Shown piece after piece: positions 1 to 6,337 of a DNA stretch of 8,871 nt. The translations under genes were made by a program, and so were the position numbers. The notes under the pieces were generated by a model that saw only the letters and a program-made list of their open reading frames with translations, was not told where the DNA came from and did not search any database. This DNA is from VAZQ01 sp040510075 (GTDB lineage Bacteria; Pseudomonadota; Alphaproteobacteria; Rhizobiales; Xanthobacteraceae), in the NCBI GenBank assembly GCA_040510075.1, contig JBEVJT010000210.1, positions 1 to 8,871 of the forward strand, written 5' to 3'. Numbering within the stretch: position 1 is the first letter of the stretch; each line of letters opens with the position of its first letter.

Positions 1-36
1 TGATGCTGACGTCGCCCGCATTATCGGGGAGGTTAC

Positions 37-1023
37 ATGCTCAAGCTCTTACCACCGCGGCGGAAAAATCCGTCATGGGTCGTTCGCGGTACGCACCTCG
101 GCGTCCGCGTTGATCGAAGCACGCGCACTGGCAAGAAAGAAATCGCGCAAAAAATCCTCCGCCAGTTTGAACGGGACATCGAACGTGGTGTCTTTGTCAA
201 GGCCGGCGAGCCGACGTTCGCAGACGCCGCCCTCGCATACATGAAGGACGGCGGAGAGCGGACTTACATAGAGCGATTGTTGGAAGTTTTTGGTGGAACA
301 CCTCTATCGCGAATTGACCAAGCGGCCATCGACGCCGCAGCTATGGAACTCCATCCGGGCGGGACTCCCTCAAACCGCAATCGCGCGGTCTACACTCCTG
401 TATCCGCAGTATTACGACATGCTGGAATAACTCTTAGTCTACGCCGGCCGAGAGGAGCTCACAAAGCGCGCAGGACCTCCTGGCTGTGGCCGGAGCAGGT
501 CGAAACGATAGTCAAAGAAGCGACCGAGCTCGATGCGGGCTTCGGGACGCTCCTTACGCTCCTATACACGACAGGGATGAGGCTGGGAGAGGCCCTCGCG
601 CTTTGCTGGAAGAATGTCAGACTCGAGCAAAAATATGCCTACCTGCCCGTCACTAAAAACCATCAGTCCAGGTCTGTTTTTCTTCCGAAGGTGGCCGTGG
701 CTGCGCTTCGTGCGTACCAGCGCGAGGGACGAATGCTTCCCGGGGGAAGAGTGTTCCGCTTTACCAAGTGCGGGCGTCTATACGACCTTCTGCGTGCGTC
801 CGCTGCGGCGGCGGAGATCGAGCTTCCCACGGGAACCAGCTTCCACCTCTTTCGGCATACCTGGGCCACGCACATGAGGATGTACGCCGGCGCTGATGAG
901 CAAGGCTTGATCGCAACGGGCGCCTGGAAGGACCCGGAATCGGTTAAGCGCTACATGCACACGGTGATCGATGACGAAGCAAGGCGGGCGGAGCACCTGC
1001 CCGGATTGAGGAAGGCGGGATGA
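37..1023 (+). CDS. Tyrosine recombinase (phage/island integrase), apparently intact
   Basis: Site-specific recombinase of the tyrosine (phage integrase) family, 328 aa; it would catalyse integration and excision of the left element through a covalent 3'-phosphotyrosine intermediate. The N-terminal part (about 1-140) would hold the arm- and core-binding domains. The catalytic domain starts near residue 148. Visible catalytic residues are Arg182 in TTGMRLGEAL, probable beta-hairpin Lys207 in VTKNHQSRS, His270 and Arg273 in HLFRHTWATH, Trp297 in the second His/Trp position, and the nucleophile Tyr306 in VKRYMH. The start is ATG 37, preceded by a strong GGGGAGG ribosome binding site at 26-32. The gene reads toward tRNA-Thr, its likely target. 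No frameshift or internal stop is seen, so it may be active. The subfamily is not identified. Confidence 0.9.
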   Translation: MLKLLPPRRKNPSWVVRGTHLGVRVDRSTRTGKKEIAQKILRQFERDIERGVFVKAGEPTFADAALAYMKDGGERTYIERLLEVFGGTPLSRIDQAAIDAAAMELHPGGTPSNRNRAVYTPVSAVLRHAGITLSLRRPRGAHKARRTSWLWPEQVETIVKEATELDAGFGTLLTLLYTTGMRLGEALALCWKNVRLEQKYAYLPVTKNHQSRSVFLPKVAVAALRAYQREGRMLPGGRVFRFTKCGRLYDLLRASAAAAEIELPTGTSFHLFRHTWATHMRMYAGADEQGLIATGAWKDPESVKRYMHTVIDDEARRAEHLPGLRKAG

Positions 1024-1028
1024 GCAGT

Positions 1029-1047
1029 TGTGTGCGAAGTGTGTGCG
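1029..1047. repeat. Two TGTGTGCG direct repeats 11 bp apart
   Basis: The octamer TGTGTGCG occurs at 1029-1036 and again at 1040-1047, so the copies are spaced 11 bp, about one helical turn. They lie between the integrase stop and tRNA-Thr, where arm-type integrase sites or excisionase sites are often found. The sequence and spacing are seen directly; a binding role is inference. The repeat is short and could be chance in GC-rich DNA. Confidence 0.35.
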
Positions 1048-1095
1048 CGGGGAGAGGCTAGTCGGCCGAAGTGCGAGAAATGCCCATGGAATCGG

Positions 1096-1120
1096 TGCTG
1101 CCGGTAAGGATTGAACTTAC
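1096..1120. other. Predicted attachment site in the tRNA-Thr 3' end
   Basis: The acceptor stem and T-arm of tRNA-Thr face the left integrase, as expected for an att core shared by chromosome and element. The exact core cannot be set because the other copy is outside the window. The two bases after the discriminator are CC, but the third is G instead of A, which may mark the crossover edge. Confidence 0.4.
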
Positions 1121-1167
1121 GACCTCCCCCTTACCAAGGGGGTGCTCTACCACTGAGCTACGGCAGC
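1096..1167 (-). tRNA. tRNA-Thr(GGT)
   Basis: On the minus strand the 72-nt sequence folds as a full cloverleaf: acceptor GCTGCCG/CGGCAGC, D-stem GCTC/GAGC, anticodon stem CCCCC/GGGGG with loop TTGGTAA, T-stem GTAAG/CTTAC with loop TTCAATC, and discriminator A. The anticodon GGT lies at 1133-1135 and reads ACC/ACU threonine codons. The encoded 3' end is CCG, not CCA, so CCA would have to be completed by tRNA nucleotidyltransferase. The 3' end faces the left integrase and is its probable integration site. No convincing promoter is seen upstream. Confidence 0.95.
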
Positions 1168-1192
1168 ACGATTGAGGCGGCCGCAAAAGGCG

Positions 1193-1206
1193 CGCTCGCG
1201 CGAGCG
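1193..1206. repeat. 14-bp perfect palindrome CGCTCGCGCGAGCG
   Basis: A perfect inverted repeat made only of GC-rich steps lies 26 bp upstream of the tRNA-Thr 5' end, where tRNA promoter elements would sit. It could be an operator, a cruciform or simply GC-rich low complexity. No function can be assigned. The rest of the gap from 1168 to 1353 shows nothing else that I can support. Confidence 0.3.
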
Positions 1207-1353
1207 AATCCTTGGCACAGGCCCCAGACGTGTGCAAGCGCGTGCGCTTTCAGTTGGCGCCACTCGATCCGCAAAACCAGTGCTGCAACCACATGCGTGG
1301 GAGCGGGCCGCCTCCGCTTTCGTGTGCTCACCACCTGATATATAGGCTTGCCC

Positions 1354-1548
1354 ATGAAGGGGCGCCCTCCGAGCACCGAAAAAGCCGCGCGGGAGCGCAG
1401 GCTTCGCGCCGCCCTGCGGGAAAACATCAAACGCCGCAAGGCGCAAGCGCGAGATCGCGCTCTCGCCCGGCAAGGAATGCAGGGCGAGGAGCATGTTCCC
1501 CCAGCCCACGATTCCGCCGGAATTTCCAGCGAAAACAATCAGGATTGA
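1354..1548 (+). CDS. Small basic conserved hypothetical protein upstream of murA
   Basis: A 64-aa protein of unknown function. Residues 2-40 are very rich in Arg/Lys and Ala and look like one charged helix, with a GRPPSTEKAARERRLRAAL segment and then a KRRKAQARDR segment; the C-terminal third is polar and acidic. Similar GRPP...LR..L..RRKAQAR proteins are, from memory, common before murA in Hyphomicrobiales, which is why I call it real. The frame can also start at TTG 1348, but ATG 1354 is preferred, with a weak AGG at 1344-1346. An AT-rich TATATA lies just upstream. There are no signal peptide, membrane segment or cysteines. Nucleic-acid binding is a guess from charge alone. Confidence 0.6.
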   Translation: MKGRPPSTEKAARERRLRAALRENIKRRKAQARDRALARQGMQGEEHVPPAHDSAGISSENNQD

Positions 1549-1644
1549 ACGGGCCAATTAACCGTGCGGCCGGTTTGATCTTTGCGCGCGAGTGGCGTCG
1601 GCTCCAAATAACGAGCGCCGCATCGCCAAAGCAGGGCAGGGGGC

Positions 1645-2934
1645 ATGGATCGCATTCGCATCAACGGCGGCCGCAGGCTTAACGGGTCCATTCCGATTTC
1701 GGGCGCCAAGAATGCGGCCTTGCCGCTGATGATCGCAAGCCTGCTCACCGACGAGGTGCTCGTTCTCGAGAACGTGCCGCGACTTGCCGACGTCAATCTC
1801 TTGCAGCGCATTCTCAGCAATCACGGCGTCGATATCACCGTCAACGGCAAGCGCGTGGGTGAGACGCAATACGACGGCCAGACGCTCAACGTGAGCGCCG
1901 CCAACATCATAGACACCATGGCGCCCTACGAGCTGGTGTCACGCATGCGGGCAAGCTTCTGGGTCATCGCTCCGCTGCTGGCGCGCATGGGGCAGGCGCG
2001 TGTGTCCATGCCGGGCGGCTGTGCCATCGGCACGCGTCCGGTCGATCTTCTCCTGATGGCGCTCTCGAATCTCGGCGCCGAGATCGAAATCGATCGCGGC
2101 TATGTCATCGCGCGCGCGGAGAACGGGCTGAAAGGCGGCACCGTTACCTTCCCGAAGAACACGGTGAGCGGCACGCATGTGGCGGTCATGGCAGCCGCTC
2201 TCGCGCGCGGCACGACGGTGATCGAGAACGCGGCACGTGAGCCGGAGATCCGCGACGTCGCGGAATGCCTCAACAAGATGGGCGCCAGAATCAGCGGCGC
2301 CGGGACACAACGCATCGTGATCGAGGGCGTAGCCAAGCTGAAGGGCGCGAGGCATCGGGTGCTTCCTGATCGTATCGAGACTGGCACCTATGCGATGGCG
2401 GTAGCAATGACTGGAGGTGACGTGCTCCTTGAGAATGCGCGGCCCGAGTTGCTGGAAGCCGCGCTGGACGTGCTCGCTCATGTAGGTGTGGAGGTGACGC
2501 CAACGAACGCGGGCATGCGCGTGGCGCGCAACGGCAAAGGCATCGCTCCCGTTGAGGTGACCACGTCCCCCTTTCCGGGCTTTCCAACCGATCTGCAGGC
2601 CCAGCTCATGGCGCTTATGACGAAGGCAAAGGGCACCTCGCGGATTACGGAAACCATTTTCGAGAACCGGTTCATGCACGTGCAGGAGCTCGTCCGTTTG
2701 GGAGCCCGCATCAGCCTTGATGGTGAATGCGCGAGCATCGAAGGCGTGGAGACGCTCACGGGTGCTCCGGTGATGGCCACCGACCTGCGCGCTTCGGTGT
2801 CCCTGGTCATTGCTGCACTGGCCGCGGAGGGGGAGACGACGGTGCATCGTGTCTATCATCTCGATCGTGGCTTCGAACGCCTCGAGGACAAGCTCTCGGC
2901 CTGCGGAGCGGCCATCGAGCGGGTCAGCGGCTAG
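1645..2934 (+). CDS. murA: UDP-N-acetylglucosamine 1-carboxyvinyltransferase MurA
   Basis: Transfers enolpyruvate from PEP to UDP-N-acetylglucosamine, the first committed cytoplasmic step of peptidoglycan synthesis. The 429-aa length is normal. The two-domain inside-out alpha/beta fold is supported by conserved positions that match E. coli MurA with an offset of 11: Lys22-Asn23 in SGAKNAALPL, the catalytic and fosfomycin-target Cys126 in MPGGCAIGTRP, Asp316 in GFPTDLQAQ, Arg382 in TDLRAS, and Arg408 in HLDRGFERLEDK. Because the cysteine is present and not Asp, the enzyme is predicted to be fosfomycin-sensitive. The start ATG 1645 has a GGGGG-type ribosome binding site directly before it. It lies 96 nt after the small basic ORF and 127 nt before the DUF2948 gene. 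Confidence 0.97.
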   Translation: MDRIRINGGRRLNGSIPISGAKNAALPLMIASLLTDEVLVLENVPRLADVNLLQRILSNHGVDITVNGKRVGETQYDGQTLNVSAANIIDTMAPYELVSRMRASFWVIAPLLARMGQARVSMPGGCAIGTRPVDLLLMALSNLGAEIEIDRGYVIARAENGLKGGTVTFPKNTVSGTHVAVMAAALARGTTVIENAAREPEIRDVAECLNKMGARISGAGTQRIVIEGVAKLKGARHRVLPDRIETGTYAMAVAMTGGDVLLENARPELLEAALDVLAHVGVEVTPTNAGMRVARNGKGIAPVEVTTSPFPGFPTDLQAQLMALMTKAKGTSRITETIFENRFMHVQELVRLGARISLDGECASIEGVETLTGAPVMATDLRASVSLVIAALAAEGETTVHRVYHLDRGFERLEDKLSACGAAIERVSG

Positions 2935-2961
2935 GCCTCACGGTGCCCCGGATGCGGTGCA

Positions 2962-2992
2962 GCGCCAAGCGGTGCACGCGACCCGCTTGCGC
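2962..2992. other. Hairpin downstream of murA
   Basis: GCGCCAAGCGG (2962-2972) can pair with CCGCTTGCGC (2983-2992) as a 10-bp stem with one bulged C and a 10-nt loop. It sits 28 nt after the murA stop. No U-tract follows, so it is not a classical intrinsic terminator; it could stabilise or attenuate the mRNA. The structure is seen in the sequence, the role is inference. Confidence 0.3.
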
Positions 2993-3061
2993 CTGCATGT
3001 TCGCATTCCTAAGTACCAGCAAAGAGCCGCCAGCAGGTAAAGCGGGTAGGGAGCGCACGTC

Positions 3062-3538
3062 ATGGAGCCGGTGAAGTTCGTTGCCCTTGACCGCGAGGAT
3101 CTGGAAGTCATTTCCGCTCATCTTCAGGACGCTCTGGTCAAGGTGGCGGATATCCTCTGGCGGCCCCAGGAAAAGCGTCTCGTCGTTGCCCTCAACCGTT
3201 TCGATTGGCTCTCGGCGCAGGCGAACCACCCCAAGCTGCGCCGCTGCCTTTCGGTTTTGCGGCTTGATCGCGTGAACAGCTGCAAATGCCGCAGCGTCAA
3301 TCCGGCCAGCAAGGACGCGATCCTCAACCTGCTTGCGGTTGAATTTCACGAGACCGATCCCCCCGCCGGGGTCATAACGTTGACCTTCTCGGGCGGGGGC
3401 GCGCTGCGGCTCGAAGTCGAATGCCTGGAAGCCGAGCTCGCGGATCTCGGGCCCTCCTGGCCGGCTGCGGCGAGGCCCATTCATCTTGAGGATACCGCCG
3501 AAATCAGGGTTGACGCTTCATCGTCTCCCGGCCATTGA
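3062..3538 (+). CDS. DUF2948 family protein
   Basis: A 158-aa cytosolic protein of unknown function, recognised as DUF2948 from its characteristic blocks: FVALDREDLEVISAHLQDAL near residues 6-25, LNRFDW at 44-49, a LRLDRV block near 66-71, and the glycine-rich TFSGGGALRLEVECLEAELAD near 108-128, followed by GPSW. There is no signal peptide or membrane segment. The start at ATG 3062 follows a GGGAG ribosome binding site. In my recollection the family is found almost only in alphaproteobacteria between murA and hisD, as here. It ends 34 nt before hisD, so the two are probably cotranscribed. The tail after residue about 140 is poorly conserved. No function is proposed. Confidence 0.88.
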   Translation: MEPVKFVALDREDLEVISAHLQDALVKVADILWRPQEKRLVVALNRFDWLSAQANHPKLRRCLSVLRLDRVNSCKCRSVNPASKDAILNLLAVEFHETDPPAGVITLTFSGGGALRLEVECLEAELADLGPSWPAAARPIHLEDTAEIRVDASSSPGH

Positions 3539-3572
3539 CCGGGAAATCCGGCCGCGCACGGTCCGGTAGAAA

Positions 3573-4871
3573 ATGCCGTACCGCCTCGACAGCCGCGCCG
3601 CTGATTTTACAGCCTCGTTCCGCACATTTCTCGCCGGCAAGCGCGAGACCATGGTGGACGTCGAGGCGAGCGTCCGTGCAATCATTGCCGATGTCATTGC
3701 CCGCGGTGATGCTGCGCTCATCGAGGCGAGCAGAAATTACGATCGCGTCGATCTCTCCGACATTGGATTGAAGGTTCGCCCTGACGAGCTTGAGGTCGCG
3801 TATGCGGCCTGCGATCGCAACGCGCTCGATGCTCTCCTTTTCGCCCGCGATCGGATCGAGGCCTTTCACCACCGGCAGCTTCCGCGGGACGAGGCGTTTG
3901 TCGACGCGCTCGGGGTCGAACTGGGCTGGCGCTGGTCGGCTATCGAGTCGGTGGGCCTTTATGTGCCCGGGGGGACTGCCGCCTATCCGTCATCGGTCCT
4001 GATGAACGCGGTTCCGGCGAAACTTGCTGGCGTGCCTCGCATCGTCATGGTCGTGCCGGCGCCCGGCGGCGAGATCGCGCCGCTGGTATTGGTGGCCGCA
4101 AAGGTTGCCGGCGTAGACGAGGTCTATCGCATCGGCGGCGCGCAAGCGGTGGCGGCGCTCGCCTATGGAACCGCCACCATCGCGCCGGTCGCGAAAATCG
4201 TGGGGCCCGGAAACGCCTATGTGGCGGCCGCCAAGCGCCTCGTGTTCGGCACGGTGGGAATTGACATGATCGCCGGGCCTTCCGAGGTGCTCGTCATTGC
4301 GGACGAGAGTGGAAATCCGGATTGGATTGCCGGAGACCTGCTGGCGCAGGCTGAGCACGACGCAAGCGCGCAGGCGATTCTGATCACCGACAGCAGGGCG
4401 CTCGCAAACGAAGTGGAGAAGGCAATAACTGCGCAACTGGCCGCATTGCCGCGCGGGGCGGTGGCCGGCGAGTCGTGGCACCGTCACGGAGCCATCATTC
4501 TCGTGCCCACGCTTGCCGATGCAGTGCCGCTGGTCGATGCCATTGCGCCGGAACATGTCGAGCTTGCCACCGCGCGTGCAGAGGCGCTCGCGCCGAGCAT
4601 TCGCAACGCGGGCGCCATCTTCCTGGGGCCGTACACACCCGAGGCGGTCGGGGACTATGTGGGCGGCTCCAATCACGTGCTTCCGACCGCGCGCGCGGCG
4701 CGGTTCTCGTCCGGCTTGGGCGTGCCCGATTTCATGAAGCGCACCTCGATTTTGCGGTGCGGGTCCGAACAGCTGCGTGCGCTCGCTGCGCCTGCCATTA
4801 CGCTCGGCGAGGCCGAGGGCCTCGAGGGACACGCCCGCTCGGTGGCGATGCGCCTAAATCCACGATCATGA
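3573..4871 (+). CDS. hisD: Histidinol dehydrogenase HisD
   Basis: Zn-dependent enzyme that oxidises L-histidinol to L-histidine by two successive NAD+-linked steps, the end of the histidine pathway, in the cytoplasm. It has 432 aa, the usual size. Family signatures are visible: the IGGAQAVAALAYGT block, KIVGPGN, IDMIAGPSEVLV, and QAEHD with the zinc-ligand pair Gln259 and His262 at the same numbers as E. coli. The catalytic pair Glu327-His328 lies in APEHVEL, Asp361 in GDYVGGSNH, and a late histidine (about 420) in GLEGHARS. The ATG 3573 start has only a weak purine stretch (GGTAGA) before it. The stop overlaps the next start by ATGA. The rest of the his pathway is not in the window. Confidence 0.97.
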   Translation: MPYRLDSRAADFTASFRTFLAGKRETMVDVEASVRAIIADVIARGDAALIEASRNYDRVDLSDIGLKVRPDELEVAYAACDRNALDALLFARDRIEAFHHRQLPRDEAFVDALGVELGWRWSAIESVGLYVPGGTAAYPSSVLMNAVPAKLAGVPRIVMVVPAPGGEIAPLVLVAAKVAGVDEVYRIGGAQAVAALAYGTATIAPVAKIVGPGNAYVAAAKRLVFGTVGIDMIAGPSEVLVIADESGNPDWIAGDLLAQAEHDASAQAILITDSRALANEVEKAITAQLAALPRGAVAGESWHRHGAIILVPTLADAVPLVDAIAPEHVELATARAEALAPSIRNAGAIFLGPYTPEAVGDYVGGSNHVLPTARAARFSSGLGVPDFMKRTSILRCGSEQLRALAAPAITLGEAEGLEGHARSVAMRLNPRS

Positions 4872-5359
4872 GTGCGCGCACTCCCAAGCAATCCGCGCAT
4901 CGGCTCGTTGCCGTCACCCTCGATGAACAGTCCATCGGCCGCTCCAATCCGGACGTGGAGCACGAGCGCGCAGTGGCGATCTACGATCTGCTCGAGGAGA
5001 ACAGCTTTGCTCCCGTCGGCCGTGACGACGGCCCGTTCACGCTGCATCTGAGCATCACCGGCAGCCGCCTGATGTTCGACATCCGGCTCGCCGACGGCTC
5101 GCCCATCATCGCGCATCTGCTTTCGCTCACGCCGCTGCGCCGTCTGGTGAAGGACTATTACACGGTCTGCGACAGCTATTACGCCGCCATCCGCACCGCG
5201 ACGCCGGACCGCATCGAAGCGCTCGATATGGCGCGGCGAGGCCTGCACGATGACGGCTCGCGCATCCTGATGGAACGGCTCGAGCGCAAGGTGCGTGTCG
5301 ATTTTGATACCGCGCGCCGGCTGTTCACGCTCGTGTGCGTGCTGCATTGGAGGGGATGA
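4868..5359 (+). CDS. UPF0262 family protein
   Basis: A 163-aa uncharacterised alphaproteobacterial protein. UPF0262 features visible here are the HRLVAVTLDEQSIGRSNPDV opening (residues 11-30), EHERAVAIYDLLEENSF (31-47), the GPFTLHLSI strand block, LSLTPLRRLVKDYYTVCDSYY (about 86-105) and RLERKVRVDFDTARRLFTLVC near the C-terminus. There is no signal sequence or membrane helix. The frame is open far upstream inside hisD, but the ATG at 4868 is chosen because it overlaps the hisD stop as ATGA and gives the usual family length. Its own stop overlaps the next start by ATGA. This points to translational coupling of hisD, this gene and the phosphatase gene. Function unknown. Confidence 0.9.
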   Translation: MSARTPKQSAHRLVAVTLDEQSIGRSNPDVEHERAVAIYDLLEENSFAPVGRDDGPFTLHLSITGSRLMFDIRLADGSPIIAHLLSLTPLRRLVKDYYTVCDSYYAAIRTATPDRIEALDMARRGLHDDGSRILMERLERKVRVDFDTARRLFTLVCVLHWRG

Positions 5360-5820
5360 AGCCACTCGGCCTGTCGCGACCGCAGGCCGTGTTGTTCGCC
5401 TGTGCGCGCAATGCCGTGCGCTCGCCCATGGCGGCGGCTTTGCTCAAGCGCATGCTTGGCGGCTCGATCTATGTGGGCTCAGTCGGCGTGCGCAAAGGCG
5501 AGCCCGATCACTTCGCAGCCGCGGTGATGGACGAGATCGGGATAGATATTCACACCCACGCTCCGATCACATTTGAAGAGCTCGAAGACCTGGAAGGGCT
5601 CAATTTCGACGTCATCGTTACACTGTCCCCGGAAGCCCATCACAAGGCGCTCGAACTTACGCGCATTGTCGCGGCCGACGTCGAGTACTGGCCAACCCCG
5701 GATCCCACCGCCATCGACGGCAGCCGCGAGCAGCGGCTGGAGGCCTATCGGACGATACGCGATCAACTGTTGCAGCGCATTCGCGCGCGGTTTGCGGCCT
5801 CTCGCGTGGGCAATGAATGA
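5356..5820 (+). CDS. Low-molecular-weight phosphatase family protein
   Basis: A 154-aa protein of the low-molecular-weight protein tyrosine phosphatase / arsenate reductase superfamily. The N-terminal P-loop CARNAVRSPMAA has the CX5R signature with nucleophile Cys16 and Arg22, and the C-terminal WPTPDPT segment supplies the general-acid Asp116, so it should be a competent phosphatase. It is often labelled arsenate reductase, but nothing here (no ars genes nearby) supports an arsenic role. Two starts are possible: GTG 5335 or ATG 5356. ATG 5356 is preferred because it follows GGAGGGG and overlaps the UPF0262 stop as ATGA. The physiological substrate is unknown; coupling to hisD and the UPF0262 gene suggests a shared operon rather than a shared pathway. 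Confidence 0.85.
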   Translation: MKPLGLSRPQAVLFACARNAVRSPMAAALLKRMLGGSIYVGSVGVRKGEPDHFAAAVMDEIGIDIHTHAPITFEELEDLEGLNFDVIVTLSPEAHHKALELTRIVAADVEYWPTPDPTAIDGSREQRLEAYRTIRDQLLQRIRARFAASRVGNE

Positions 5821-5828
5821 ACGATGGT

Positions 5829-5951
5829 CGTCATGCCCGGCACCGCAGTCAAGCTTGCGCAGACTGCGTAAACTTGTCTGCGCTGCCGGGCATCCCCGTC
5901 TTGCTTGTTGAAGCATAGACATGGATGGCCGTGACAAGTACGGCCATGACG
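5829..5951. repeat. CGTCATG paired palindromic intergenic repeat, copy 1
   Basis: The 123-bp unit begins CGTCATG and ends CATGACG. The left arm has a perfect 10-bp inverted repeat, ATGCCCGGCA at 5833-5842 and TGCCGGGCAT at 5884-5893, enclosing 41 nt with further nested pairings. The right arm is a perfect 8-bp hairpin, ATGGCCGT (5925-5932) and ACGGCCAT (5940-5947). The two arms are roughly inverted copies of each other. The right 36 nt (5917-5952) match copy 2 (7325-7360) at 33 positions. It fills most of the gap between the phosphatase gene and infA and may act in transcript ending or mRNA stability. Confidence 0.75.
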
Positions 5952-6029
5952 GGCAGGCAACCGATGCCGTTGTGAAGTGTTGCTCATTCCGCTAGTTTCC
6001 CGCGCAATTTCCTTCGCAGCTGGATTCGA

Positions 6030-6248
6030 ATGGCAAAAGAAGAACTTCTGGAATTTCCCGGCACGGTTACGGAACTGCTTCCGAACGCGACCTTTCGCGT
6101 CAAGCTCGAAAACGAGCATGAGATCATTGCCCATACCGCGGGCCGCATGCGCAAGAATCGCATTCGCGTGCTTGCCGGCGACAAGGTTTTGGTAGAAATG
6201 ACGCCCTATGATCTGACCAAGGGACGGATCACTTATCGGTTCAAGTAA
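6030..6248 (+). CDS. infA: Translation initiation factor IF-1
   Basis: A 72-aa single OB-fold (S1-like) protein, exactly the normal IF-1 length. It binds the 30S A site and works with IF-2 and IF-3 in forming the initiation complex. The recognisable run is MAKEELLEFPGTVTELLPN, then FRVKLEN, IAHTAGRMRKNRIRVLAGD and a C-terminal VEMTPYDLTKGRITYRFK. The ATG 6030 start has only a weak GGAT upstream. It lies downstream of the palindromic repeat and 89 nt before maf, and probably has its own promoter in 5952-6029, though I see no clear -35/-10 pair. No hairpin with a U-tract is visible after the stop. Confidence 0.97.
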   Translation: MAKEELLEFPGTVTELLPNATFRVKLENEHEIIAHTAGRMRKNRIRVLAGDKVLVEMTPYDLTKGRITYRFK

Positions 6249-6337
6249 TGCTTTTCCCGTTAAGCGATTTTAGCAGGACTGACCGCCTTCGTTCAGTGGC
6301 GAATGGCTGACCACCGGCGGGTTTTCAGGGGGCAAAG

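Larger units (their letters stand above)
1..1095. mobile_element. End of an integrated element (left), next to tRNA-Thr
   Basis: A tyrosine recombinase gene ends 72 nt from the 3' end of a tRNA-Thr gene and points toward it. This is the standard layout of a genomic island or prophage integrated at a tRNA 3' end. The element extends out of the window to the left, so its cargo, other end and second att copy are not visible. The inner boundary is inferred to lie in or near the tRNA 3' end. The call rests on gene identity and position only. Confidence 0.7.

Noticed and set aside
2..243. Plus-strand frame at the left edge, overlapping the integrase start
   Set aside because: No start is visible, no family is recognised, and it overlaps integrase codons in another frame; a true upstream gene end cannot be told from chance.
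1212..1682. 156-aa plus-strand frame across the murA start
   Set aside because: Arg/Ser/Ala-rich low-complexity translation overlapping the small basic ORF and murA in another frame; no family features.
1939..2859. 306-aa minus-strand open frame opposite murA, and the similar one opposite hisD (3990-4832)
   Set aside because: Antisense shadows of strongly conserved genes with no recognisable domain.
4475..4867. 5' extension of the UPF0262 frame inside hisD
   Set aside because: The frame is open in GC-rich DNA, but the extension lies wholly within hisD in another frame and the family length fits the ATG at 4868.
5335..5355. GTG start seven codons upstream for the phosphatase
   Set aside because: Possible, but ATG 5356 has the better ribosome binding site and the ATGA overlap; the extra residues show no conserved feature.
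6249..6337. Terminator after infA
   Set aside because: Short GC patches and a TTTT are present, but no stem of useful length is directly followed by a T-run.
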